Source of the DNA: Lampropedia puyangensis
Lineage (GTDB): Bacteria > Pseudomonadota > Gammaproteobacteria > Burkholderiales > Burkholderiaceae_C
DNA: 64,000 bases
Direction: 5' to 3'
NCBI RefSeq assembly: GCF_004833285.1
Contig: NZ_STFG01000008.1
Coordinates: forward strand, 1-64,000
How positions within the stretch are numbered: the first letter of the stretch is position 1; each line of letters begins with the position of its first letter. A model generated the notes under the pieces. That model was not told the origin of the DNA. It saw only the letters and a list, made by a program, of their open reading frames with translations, and made no database searches. A program made the translations under genes and the position numbers. Shown one piece after another: positions 51,401-64,000 of the stretch.

Positions 51401-54400
51401 CTTCTGATGGTGCAGATCATGAAAGACCTTCCGAGCGTTGGCTCAAAGAGCTTTCAGAAACATTTTCACCCACAGCGACACCATCAGACGGCAGCAGCCA
51501 ATCCGATGCCTTAGTCCATGCGGCGCAAGCGGAGGCTCAAGAACCGACGACAGACATTGGCCCCGAGATCGAGCCAGCGGATGACGCAAACGCAACGCCT
51601 TCTGAGAATGCCCCGGATGATCTGGGCAGCTTCCAAGATGAATTAGAACGCTGGCAAGCCAAGCAATCGGCCACACCCGCACAGCCTTCACACGTACCTG
51701 CGACTGAAGACGCCAGCACTGATGTAACGCAGAGTATCGGTGGGCAAGACCATACCGACCAGCAAGAAAGCCTAGCCGCCTCACTCAAGAGGCCCAGTGT
51801 AGAAAGCGCACCAACTGCTGCGCCAGAACCTGAATCCACACTCGCCCCAGCACAAGCTGCACCATTGGATTCAGCCCAACACACTGAGGGGGAACTGCCC
51901 CTTGCCAACGAAGCTGAACTTGCCCCTTATGAACCAGTCCCACAAGACAGTGATGGCATGGTGGGCTATCCAACACAAGAGCAGTTGGATGAATACAACG
52001 CGGCATTCAGCGAAACCCAAGAGCTGCGTTTTATTCGCGAAGCTGAACAGAAAGCTTTCTGGCGCCGCCCCGCCATACGCGCACTCATGGGCTTGCTCGC
52101 ACTGCTGCTACTGGCACTTTTGACAGCTCAGTACACGTACTACCAGCGAGACAGCATCGCAGCCATATCCCCCCAATGGAAGGCCCGCATGCAGACCGCC
52201 TGCAACGCTTTAGGCTGCACGATCACGCCATTGCAAGCCCTTGAAGATTTAGTGCTTGACGGCTCCACCTTTCAATCCGAGGGCAACAATCGCTACACAC
52301 TCTCTTGGAGTGTGCGCAACCGCAGCAGCCAATGGATTCAAACACCTGCTCTGTCGCTGAGTTTGCGCGACGAAAATGGTAAAACCCTGATTCGCCGCAC
52401 CATCGAGGCCTCCGAGATCAACCAAGTACCGCTTGAGTTGGCACCTGGTACAGCTTGGAAAGCTGAAAAAAGCCTGGTATTGAATACCTACGCAGACGCC
52501 ATTACGGGCTATCAACTGCAGATTTTTTATCCCAACACACCCTAGCCTGCACGACTGCAAAGCAATCTGAGCAGAGAGCTCGCTCAGCCGTTCAAAACAG
52601 AGAGTTCGACAGTACCTCAAACAACGGCTGCAGCTCTTTATTGACACCAATTGAAAGGACTTCCTCCATGGCCGTATTGATTTGTGGCTCCGTCGCATTT
52701 GACACCATCATGAACTTCGACGGCCGCTTTGGTCAGCAAATTCTGCCCACGCAATTGCACATTCTGAACGTCTCATTTCTGGTCAACACATTGCGCAAAG
52801 ACTTTGGTGGTTGCGCAGGCAATATCGCTTATGGCCTCCAGTTGCTTGGCGGGCACGCCGTTCCCATGGCCGCAGTGGGCCAAGACGGTGCAGAGTATTT
52901 GACGCGTCTGGACCAGCTGGGTATTGACCGCAGCAAAGTGCTGCAACTGTCTGATACCTACACGGCACAAGCCATGATCATGACCGATCTGGACAACAAC
53001 CAGATCACCGCTTTTCACCCGGGCGCTATGGCGCAGGCACACCAGAACGTGATCGAAAATTTGCCTAGCGATATTCGTCTGGCCATCATCTCGCCCGATG
53101 GTCGCGACGCCATGATCGAACATGCCCAGCAATTAACCGCTGCCAACATCCCATGGGTGTTCGACCCAGGTCAAGGCTTGCCTATGTTCAGCGGTCAAGA
53201 GTTGCAACAGTTCATCGCACAGGCCAGTTGGGTCACGGTCAACGACTACGAAGGTCAGATGCTGGTCGATCGCACCGGCCTGCCATTGGAGGCCATTTCC
53301 AAGCAAGTCAAAGGCCTGATCGTGACGTTAGGTGCAGAAGGTTGCGACATCTGGGTAGATGGTCAAAAAGAACATATCCCAGCTGTCACCGTTGAGGCTG
53401 CAGTGGACCCCACCGGTTGCGGCGACGCTTGGCGCTCGGCCCTGCTCTACGGGCTGGAAAAAGGCTGGAGCCTGCCGCAATGTGCACGCTTGGGCAATGC
53501 GGTGGCAGCGCGAAAAGTGGCCGCACGCGGACCACAAAATTACACATTGGATGGCCTTGACGCCAGTGCCTTCGGCGCCTAAGCTGCCCCGGTCACCACA
53601 TCTCCACCAGTTTGCTTATTCATGCATATTCACATCCTCGGCATTTGCGGCACCTTCATGGCAGGCGTGGCAGCACTAGCTAAAGCCAGTGGCCACACCG
53701 TCACTGGTTGCGACGCACAGGTTTACCCGCCTATGAGCGACCAGCTTCGTGCGCTGGGTATTGAACTGATGGAAGGCTATGGTGCCGAGCAAGCAGCTAT
53801 TGGGGCGGACTGCTTTGTCGTTGGCAACGTTGTCAGCCGGGCTCGCCTGACCGATGGCAGCCCACGCTACCCACTGATGGAGGCCATTCTCAACCAAGGC
53901 CTACCCTATACCAGTGGCCCACAGTGGCTAGCCGAACATATGCTGCCGGGCCGACATGTGCTGGCTGTAGCAGGCACACACGGCAAAACCACCACCACAT
54001 CCATGCTGGCCTGGATTTTGGAGGCCAATGGTCTCAATCCCGGTTTCCTTATTGGTGGGATTCCGCAAAATTTTGGTATTTCCGCGCGTCTGGGGCGCCC
54101 CCTGCAGAAAGAGCGAAGCAGTTTCTTCGTAATCGAAGCCGACGAATACGACACCGCCTTCTTCGACAAGCGCAGCAAGTTTGTGCACTACCGGCCACGC
54201 ACACTGGTGCTCAATAACCTGGAGTTTGACCACGCCGACATTTTTGAGAACCTGGCTGCCATTGAGCGGCAATTCAACCATGTCATCCGTACCGTGCCGG
54301 GTCATGGCCGTGTCATCGCCAATGCCGAAGACACCAACCTAGCCCGCGTAATGCAGCAAGGCCTCTGGAGTGAACTGCGCGGCTTTGGTCTGCCCACTAC

Positions 54401-57400
54401 CGCAGCACTAGCCCAAACCAGCTTTACCGCCACAGGAACTGATCAGCATTTCACTGTGCACTATGACGGCCGCGAAGTGGGCACTGTGCAATGGGCACTC
54501 ACTGGGCGGCACAACCAACTCAACGCGTTAGCCGCCATTGCTGCCGCAGAGCACATTGGGGTAGCCCCAGAAAACGCCGCCGCAGCGCTGGCTACATTTG
54601 AGAATGTGCGCCGGCGCATGGAATTGCGCGGCACCGTACAAGGCGTGTCGGTGTATGACGACTTTGCCCACCACCCCACGGCCATTGCCACCACACTAGA
54701 AGGTTTACGTCGCACATTGCCTGCACAAGCGCGTATCTTGGCCGTCTTTGAGCCGCGCAGCAACACCATGAAGCTGGGCACCATGGCTGCGCAATTGCCT
54801 GCTGCCCTGCAAGCAGCGGATCAGGTGTTCGCATACACCCATCAACTGGGCTGGGATGTTGCTGCTGCGCTGGCCCCGCTGGGCAGCAACGCCAGCACCT
54901 TTGATGACCTCAATGCGTTGGTAAACACCATTGCCAATCAAGTACGCCCCGGCGACCATATCGTGTGCATGAGCAATGGCAGTTTTGGTGGCATCCATGA
55001 CAAGCTACTCAGTGCACTGGCGCCTGCTGCGCGGCAAACCTGAAGGCGATTGACCAATGGCACTGACGCTGCAACAACTGGCACCACACCTGCAAAAAGG
55101 CCTTGCGCCGCTGTATGTTCTGCACGGTGATGAACCCTTGCTGGAACAAGAAGCACTGGATACGATTCGCAGCACAGCGCGCGCGCAAGGCTTCAGTGAG
55201 CGCACGGCTTTTGTAGGCGCAGCCACGCAATTTGACTGGTCTGCTGTATTAGCCGCCAGTGCCAGTCAAAGCTTGTTTGCGGACAAGCAAATTGTCGAAA
55301 TCCGTCTACCCACCGGCAAACCCGGCAAAGAAGGCGGCTCCATCCTGCAGAAACTCGCAGAACAAGCAGGCCAAAGCACACAAGCCCAAGACACCCTACT
55401 CATCATCTTGTTACCCCGTGCTGATCGCACCATGCAGCAAACACCATGGTTTGCCGCACTGGAACGCGCAGGCGAAGTCGTGCGCATTGACCCTATTGCC
55501 CGCCGCGACATGCCCGCTTGGTTGGCTCAGCGCCTCAAAGCACAAGGCCAGCACGTCGCCAACACAGAAGAAGGGCAGCACGCCTTGGCCTTCTTCACCG
55601 ATTGCGTGGAAGGCAACCTGATGGCCGCCCACCAGGAGGTGCAAAAACTAGGGCTGCTCTACCCTGAAGGCCTGCTGACGCAAAGCCAAATTGAAGCCAG
55701 CGTATTGAACGTGGCGCGCTACAGCATCAACGACTTATCCGAAGCCATTCTGTCAGGGCAAACTCTACGCAGTCAGAAAGTGCTTGAGGGCCTGCTGGCC
55801 GAAGGCGAAGCCCCTGTGCGCCTGCACAGCGTACTCACCGGCGATGTCTTAAGCCTTTACCACGCCAAACGTGCACTTGAAGACGGCGTGCCTTTGCCCC
55901 AGGCACTGCGTCAAGCCAGAGTTTGGGGCCCTAAAGAAAAATGGTTTGAACGTCTGTTGCCACGCATGCGTTTGCCCATGTTGTCACGCCTAGTGCAATC
56001 GGCACATATTGTCGATGGCATTAACAAGGGCTTGAAATTCCCCGCTTGGCCCCAAGATGCCCCCAGCGCCCTGCAACGCCTGGTCATGCAAATGTGCCGC
56101 GTCGCGCAGGCGCCAACTTCTCGGCGTTGAGCTTGCAGCGTTGTGCCGCCCCTGCCCCACATAGGGCTGGGCCTGCCAACGTCCCTCTCACGAGCCACCT
56201 CCTCCCTGTATGCGGGGCGTAGCGCATTGGGCGAATTCACGCCAGATTGCCCACCTCTCCTACAATTGAACGGTTTTATTTCTGAGGACACCTATGGTTC
56301 CCCACCTCGTCACCGCACTGACTGGCCCCATCAGCGAACTGGAGCAACGCATTCTCGAATCCATGCCTGCTGTCGAGCGCTGGTTTCGTTTGGAATGGAT
56401 GGAGCACACGCCACCGTTTTACAGCTCTGTTGATGTACGCAATGCGGGCTTCAAAGTAGCCCCGGTTGACACCAATCTCTTCCCGGGTGGCTGGAACAAC
56501 CTCACCCCAGAAATGCTGCCTTTGGCGGTGCAGGCGGCCATGGCCGCAATTGAGAAAATTTGCCCCGAAGCGCGTAACTTGCTGCTGATTCCTGAGAACC
56601 ACACTCGTAACCAGTTTTACCTGATGAATGTGGCCACTTTGGCGCGCATCTTCCGCGCCGCTGGCCTCAATGTACGCATTGGCTCTATTAGCCCTGAAAT
56701 CACGGAAGACACAGCCATCACCCTGCCTAACGGGGAAGAGCTCGTACTGGAGCCGGTAAACCGCACCCAATACCGCTTGGAAGTCAAACACTTTGACCCC
56801 TGCACCATTTTGCTCAACAACGACCTCTCTGCTGGTGCACCAGGCATTCTGGAGGACATCAACGAACAGTTTCTGCTGCCACCATTACACGCGGGCTGGA
56901 ATGTACGCCGTAAAACCAACCACTTCAAAGCCTATGAAGAGGTCGCCAAACGTTTTGGCAAAATGCTGGGGATCGACCCATGGCTGATCAACCCCATTTT
57001 TGGACATGCCAACAAAGTCAACTTTGCAGAAAGCCAAGGCCTGGAAGCACTACAGGAAAGCACCCACGCAGTATTGACCAAAGTCCGCAAAAAGTACAAA
57101 GAATATGGCATCAGCGATAAGCCTTATGTGGCCGTCAAAGCAGACAACGGCACCTATGGCATGGGCGTGATGATGGTGCAAGACGCCTCTGAACTGGCCA
57201 GCCTGAACCGTCGCGCCAAAAACAAGATGTCAGTCATCAAGGATGGACAAGAAGTCAGCGACCTCATCATCCAGGAAGGTGTTCCCACCATTGAGAACAT
57301 TAATGGCGCCACAGCGGAGCCCGTGGTGTACATGATGGATCGGTACGTAGTCGGTGGCTTCTACCGCACCCATGCCAGCAAAGGCGCTGATGAAAACCTC

Positions 57401-60400
57401 AACGCACCCGGTGCCACCTTCCTACCGCTGGCGTTTGAGCCAGAACACGTGATGGACGCGCAAGGCCACCCGGGCGAGTTGCTGCCCAACCGCTTCTATA
57501 TGTATGGTGTGATTGGCCGCTTGGCCATGCTGGCTGCCAGCTACGAGTTGGAGCAGACCAACCCCGAAGCAGAAGTCTATTAACCCTCCTCCCCATACAC
57601 CATGATTCTTGTAACTGGCGGCGCAGGCTTTATTGGCGCCAACTTCGTTCTCGATTGGATCGCGCAAGTAGGCGAGCCTGTTGTCACACTCGACAAACTC
57701 ACCTACGCAGGCAACCGGGCCAATTTGGCTTCGCTCGAAGGCGATAGCCGCCACACCTTTGTGCAGGGTGACATCACCGATGCTGCGTTACTAGACCAAT
57801 TGCTGGCCAAGCACAGCCCTCGCGCCATTGTGCATTTCGCTGCAGAAAGCCATGTAGACCGTTCCATCCATGGCCCGGAAGACTTCATCCAAACCAATGT
57901 GATTGGCACCTTCCGTTTACTGGAAGCGGCTCGCAGCTATTGGAATGGATTGGAAGAGGACCGCAAAACGGATTTCCGTTTCTTGCACGTTTCTACCGAC
58001 GAGGTCTATGGCTCTTTAGCACCGCAGGCGCCAGCCTTTACCGAGCAACATCCTTACGAACCCAACAGTCCGTACAGCGCCAGCAAAGCCGCCAGCGACC
58101 ATCTCGTACGCGCTTGGTTCCACACCTACGGTTTGCCGGTGCTCACAACCAACTGCAGCAACAACTACGGCCCGCTGCATTTCCCGGAAAAGCTCATTCC
58201 GCTGGTCATCACCAACGCCTTGGCAGGCAAGCCACTGCCCATATACGGCGATGGTCAGCAAATCCGTGACTGGTTGTTTGTCAAAGACCATTGCAGCGGC
58301 ATTCGCCGAGTGCTGGAAGCGGGCCAGTTAGGCGAGACTTACAACATTGGTGGCCACAACGAAATGGCCAACATCGACATCGTCAAACGCATTTGTGCCC
58401 TGCTTGACGAGCTGCGCCCCCGTACTGACGGCCAAAGTTATGCCCAGCAAATCACCTTCGTCAAAGACCGTCCCGGGCACGACAGACGCTATGCAATTGA
58501 CGCCAGCCGCATGCAAGGCGAATTAGGCTGGAAACCTGCAGAAACCTTTGACAGCGGCATACGCAAAACCGTGCAGTGGTATCTGGACAATACCGCCTGG
58601 GTAGAGAATGTCCAAAGCGGCGCGTACCGCGAGTGGGTGCAAAAGCAGTATGCTTGAACTTCACGCAGCACCACACACCCAACCGCATCACGGTGGTTTA
58701 TAGCTGCTAGGAGCCATGCCATGAAAATACTCTTACTCGGAAAAAATGGGCAAGTCGGCTGGGAGCTGCAACGCAGCCTCAGCGTACTAGGCGAGGTGAT
58801 CGCGCCTGAAAGGGGAAACCCTGCCCTCAACGGCGACTTGTCAGACCTTGGTGCATTAAAGGCGACGATTGCGCAAGTGGAGCCCCATGCCATTGTCAAT
58901 GCAGCAGCGTATACCGCAGTGGATAAAGCCGAGACAGAGCCAGAACAAGCCCACGCCATCAATGCCGCTGCTGCTGCGCTGCTCGCACAAGAAGCTGCCC
59001 AACGCGATGCTTGGCTCGTGCACTACAGCACAGACTATGTGTTTGATGGCAGCGGCAATACCCCTTGGAGCGAGGAAGACGCAACTGCCTCCCTGTCGGT
59101 GTATGGTCAATCCAAACTGGAAGGCGAAAAATACATCACTGCCAGTGGTGCCAAGCATTTGGTATTGCGCACCAGCTGGGTATATGGCGCGCATGGCAAC
59201 AATTTTTTGAAGACCATGCTGCGTTTGGGCGCTGAACGGCCAGAGCTGCGAATCGTCGACGACCAAATTGGCGCGCCCACTGGGGCAGAGTTGCTGGCCG
59301 ATGCCACGGCACACGCGTTGCGCCAAGCACTGGCAGGCAGCCCTGCCTTGAGCGGTATTTACCATGTTGCCGCTAGCGGCTACACCGATTGGCGAGCCTA
59401 TGCCGAGTTCGTGTTTGACCAGGCGCGCAATTTATTGCCCGAACGCCAGTTCGCCAGAACTACCCCCATCCCTACCGCAGACTACCCAACGCCAGCGCAG
59501 CGCCCTTTGAATTCACGCCTGAACACCCAACACTTTCAAACCACATTTGGTTTGACACTGCCTGCTTGGCAACAGGGCGTTGCCCGCGTGGTGCAAGAAG
59601 TCTTGTCGACATAACCCAAACAATTGCAGCGCGCTATCGCAAACCGCACAGCGGCGCCTTCCGCGTAAGCAATAAAAAAAGAGGCGGTGAATACCTGCCT
59701 CTTTTTTTATTTCATATGCATGGCTTGTGAAGCTATGCGCAAATCAAAGGATTGCGCACAGCACACTCTGCGGCGACTTATTTGCCTGCAGCCTTGCGCT
59801 CTTGCTCGATCAAGTACTCAACCACTTGCAAGGCATTGGCCAAATTGCGCGCTTTAGGACCATCGGTGTAATACTTGCCAGCCACGCCCAAAGAAGGAAC
59901 CCCTTCCACTCGGTAGTCATCTTGCAGCTGAGAAGCACGACGCACTGAACTGGCCACAGAGAACGAGTTGTAGGTCTTCTTGAACTCTTCTACATCCACA
60001 CCTTGTGTTTTGATCCAGTCAAACACCGCGTCATCAGAAGTCAAGCGCTTACGCTCGTTGTGAACAGCATTGAAAACCGCGGTATGCAGCTTGTCCAGCA
60101 AGTTCATGCTTTCCAGCGCGTAGTACAGCTTTTGCTGCGGCACAAAATTGCCATTTTGCTGGAATGCCACAGGCACACGGCGAACGATCACGTCGGCAGG
60201 TTGGGCACGCTTCCATTTGTCAAACATCGGCTCAAACGCATTGCAGTGTGGGCAGGAATACCAGAAGAACTCCAACACCTCCACTTTGCCTGCAGGAGTA
60301 CCCAGATCAACGGGCTTGGCCAACGTGACGTATTGCTCACCTTCAACTGGAGCAGTAGATTGCGCCCACACCGGAGCAACACCCATAGTGCCTGCAGCGC

Positions 60401-63400
60401 CCAAGGCAACGGCAGAGAGAGAAAAATGACGGCGATTGAGAGACACAGAGCACTCCTATGTTTGGGGAAACGCAGCCTCACGGCAGCAACAATTCAAGAC
60501 CTCAACGGTAACGGGCTTTGAGAGCCCACATTACGCCAGAAGTTCACACTTTCAAACAACTATTTGCGCAGATGCGCTCGCTTGTGTTGTGCACGTTATT
60601 GTCCCATTGTTTGTCAAAGCGCATTGTTTCGCCTGGCTCAACACTCTGGCGCGTTTGCGGCAACATCCCACTATGAAGATGCAACGAGTGGAGTACCATT
60701 GACAATCGTTTTGTTTTATCCCCGCAGCAACCTGTATGGCACGCCGCTTGCCACAGGCCAGACTGCGCTTCTCGACCCATTCGCGATGAACACCACAACC
60801 GCTCCTCAACGCGCTGCCAGCGCTTCGTTGTTAGACGCACTCAACCTGCGCTTTGGCGCCCAAGTCTCTACCGCCCAAGCCATTCGGGAACAGCACGGCC
60901 GCGACGAAGGCTCGCTTCAGGCGCCGCCTCCCGATGCCGTCGTTTTTGCCGAAAACGCCAAAGATGTCGCGGACGCTGTTCGCTTGGCCCATGACCACAA
61001 CACCCCTGTCATTGCTTATGGCGCAGGTTCATCGCTGGAAGGGCACCTGCTGGCCATTCAAGGCGGCATCACCATTGATGTCAGCCGCATGAATAAAATC
61101 ATCTCCATCGATGCCGATGACTTGACCGTGACCGTGGAGCCCGGCATTACCCGCAAACAGCTCAACGAAGCGCTCAAACACCAAGGCCTGTTCTTCCCGA
61201 TAGACCCAGGAGCCGATGCCAGCGTTGGAGGAATGACAGCCACGCGAGCCTCAGGCACTAACGCTGTGCGCTATGGCACCTTGCGCGAAAATGTATTGGC
61301 TCTGGAAGTGGTTCTGGCCAACGGCGAGACCATCCATACTGGCACACGCGCCAAAAAATCTGCTGCAGGCTACGACCTCACTCGCCTGTTTGTCGGCAGT
61401 GAAGGCACACTGGGCATCTTTACCCAAATCACGCTCAAGCTGTACCCGCTGCCTGAGGCGGTATCTGCCGCTATTTGCTCATTCCCCAGCATTGAAGAAG
61501 CGGTGCGCACCGTGATTGCCACCATCCAGTTGGGTGTGCCTATTGCGCGGGTCGAATTGCTCGATGGGCCAACAGTGGGCTTGGTCAATCAATACAGCAA
61601 ACTGTCTTTGCGAGAAGAGCCGATGCTGCTGATGGAGTTTCACGGCTCGCCAGCATCGGTCAAAGAACAAGCTGAAACCGTGCAGGAAATCGCGGCCGAG
61701 TACGCTGGTCAGGCCTTTGAATGGGCCCACACGCCAGAAGAACGCACGCGCTTGTGGACTGCCCGCCATAACGCTTACTTTGCAGGCGTGCAATCACGCC
61801 CAGGCTGCCGCGTGATCACAACGGACACCTGCGTGCCGATCAGCCGATTGGCCGATTGTTTGCTGGCTTCTGTAGCAGAGGCGCAGGCCTCTGGCATCAC
61901 CTATTTCTTGGTGGGCCACGTGGGTGATGGCAATTTCCACTTCGGTTACCTGATTGACCCTGATGACGAAGCAGAGCGCGCACGCGGCGAAGCCTTGAGC
62001 CAAGCATTGGTGGCCAGAGCCATTGAAATGGGCGGAACTTGCACTGGTGAGCACGGCATTGGCATTCACAAAATGGATTACTTGGTGCAAGAAACTGGGG
62101 CAGGTGCTGTGGCAGTGATGCGCAGCATCAAACAAGCCCTGGATCCGAAAAACATCCTCAATCCAGGAAAAATCTTCAACGCGCAAGCCTGACACATCCG
62201 CATGGCTGTCGGCCAAAGCCACGATAGCGTAGTTCTATCAGCGTTGGCCACAGCTATCCCCCCTTTACTAATACAACTCTAGCCTGCGCTCTACTTCCCA
62301 TTCGCCCGCATCAAACTGGCACTGGTTCGTGCAATCAATCGCTAGCTAAAGGCAAATAGCTCAACCCACTTGCTCTGAACCCTTCAGAACCTGTCAAGAA
62401 GCATTACGGCAGCCTTCACCATGCTTAAACAGCGGCTGACTGTAAGTTATTTCAAGGCTTTCAGTGCCGCATCGCGCTCGCGCTGCAATTGCATCACAGC
62501 ACCCAAACGGCTTTGCAAAATGGACGCGTCGACATGGTCTGCCTTGCCGCCCATTTGGCGCACCATGTTCTGCCCAGCCTTGAAACGGTCTATTGCAGCC
62601 TCGTAATCGAGCCTGGCCACCTGCGCTTCAGCTTCAGCACGAATCGCGCGCAATGGTTGATTTTTCGCCGTCCACAATCTGGCCAACTGCTGCCAGGCGC
62701 CAGCATCGCGCGGGTGATCTGTCAGCCAGCTCTGCCATTGGCTAGTGAGGCCCTCAACCAAGGCAGTATCAGCGCTGCTTGGCATGTCGACAGCATACTG
62801 GGTGCGTAAGAACAACTCTGGCCGCAAACGTGCATGGTCGCCCAGCTGGGCCATGGCTTGAGCACCCCATTGTGCATCTCGGGATGCCAGTGCCAACTCC
62901 AGATTCAATAACAAGGCTAAGCGGTGTGCACTGGCATCACCTTGCGTCAAAGGCAGTAACGCATTGGCAAACTGCCGCGCCTGATCCGCCTCACGCAACT
63001 GCCCTGCCGCCATGGCTGCGGCATACAAGCGGCCGGCCTGCTCAGCCGGCGTAGCATTGGTACGATTGGCTAGCACTTCAGAACCCGCTTGCATTGCTGT
63101 ACGCAAAAAATCCACCTTGCCTAACGACAGCACACGCGAACGAGCGACGATTATGGAATGTTCCAAGGTCATACGCACCGGCACATTACGTCCTTCCTGA
63201 CCTAATCTGGCCTGCATATCAGACAAGCGCTGAGTGGATAGCGGGTGAGTGCGTAAATAGGGAAAAGCGCCTCGGTCGTTGAGGCTACTGGCTTGGTTGA
63301 GCTTGTTGAACATGCCCACAAAACCATTGGGATCAAAGCCAGCAGGCACCATCAAGCCAAAACCTATGCGATCGGCCTCTTGCTCCATCGCTCGAGAAAA

Positions 63401-64000
63401 ATCCAAACTGTTTTGAATGGCCAACGCCTGCCCACCGGCCACTACCGCCTGCGCCCCTTCCGGGCTTTGACTTGCCGCGATAGCGCCCAAAATCATGCTG
63501 GCAATCACCAATGGTGTTTGGCGTGCGTTCTGGGCAACCACCCGTGAAATATGCCGCTGGGTCACGTGTGACAACTCATGAGCCATGACAGACGCCAGCT
63601 CATCTTTAGAGTCCACGGCATTGATCAGCCCCAAATGCAAGCCGAAATACCCGCCGGGCAAGGCAAACGCGTTAATGGTGCGGTCTTTGCCCAAAAACAC
63701 TTGCCACGCAAACTGCTCCTCTAGCGAATCGCCTAGCGCCCCATTTTTCTGGGCCGCCGTCATCAGCGAATGCCAAATACCCTCTACATACTCTTGTAGG
63801 ACTGGGTCATCGATGTAATCTGGGTCACGGTAAAGCTGACGGGCAATTTGGTCACCGATGCGGCGCTCGTCACCAACGGTAAAGCCGTCGACCTCTCCCA
63901 GTGATGGCAATTGCTGCGCTACGGCAGGTTTGGCGACCAGACCAGCACCAAATGCCAAGGCAAGAGACAGCGCCGTCACCGAAAACGCCGAAGAGCCCAA

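Overview
This 64-kb window comes from the chromosome of a betaproteobacterium. I place it in the order Burkholderiales, probably close to the Comamonadaceae. The reasons are the gene order accB-accC-prmA-(DUF3426 zinc-ribbon protein)-(PfkB kinase)-mpl, the mlaF-E-D-A-C-B operon with mlaA inside it, the hpnD-hpnE pair, the GshA type, and the single-domain trimeric porin. Base composition is moderately GC-rich, except for one AT-rich cargo gene near the left end. The placement rests on recognised gene families and order only; no database was searched.

Positions 1-6744 are the accessory part and the most interesting one. Two closely related mini integrative elements of about 3.4 kb lie head to tail at the 3' end of an intact tRNA-Cys gene. 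Each has the same layout: a 46-bp copy of the tRNA 3' half (att), a variable cargo slot, a conserved non-coding block with DnaA-box-like words and hairpins, a small protein of unknown function (125 aa), a two-tyrosine HUH replication initiator (298 aa), a tyrosine integrase, an 11-bp-spaced repeat, a strong hairpin, and the next att. The left element carries a ParE-type toxin-antitoxin pair in the cargo slot and has an intact integrase; its left att is outside the window. The right element carries an AT-rich membrane protein, and its integrase is frameshifted. Comparing the copies shows a hairpin preserved by compensatory changes and a 121-base stretch inside rep with no substitutions, a candidate replication origin. 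No capsid, coat, Zot or conjugation gene is present.

Positions 6905-10338 hold clpX, a diguanylate cyclase and trmB. Positions 10633-20938 form an uptake and catabolism locus: a PotABCD-like ABC importer, an FCD-type GntR regulator, an Asp/Glu/hydantoin-racemase family protein, a second ABC importer of the taurine/pyrimidine-precursor type, and a porin. A shared palindrome, TGYATRCA, occurs twice upstream of each importer and suggests one regulon. Positions 21754-30528 are a surface polysaccharide/LPS locus (galE, four sugar transferases, a CHCC zinc-finger protein, an O-antigen ligase, a WaaE-like transferase and a small membrane protein).

From 30603 onward the genes are mostly housekeeping: squalene synthesis (hpnE, hpnD), a TesA-like esterase, proB, the Mla phospholipid transport operon, a DUF924 protein, rplU-rpmA-obgE, uraA, fpr, gshB, a TlpA-like thioredoxin, accBC, prmA, mpl, holA, gshA, rfbB-rfbD, dsbA, an FAD-linked oxidase and an M48 protease cut by the window edge. 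Several gene neighbourhoods usual in relatives are broken here: clpX lies without clpP, obgE without proB, accB without aroQ, and rfbBD without rfbAC.
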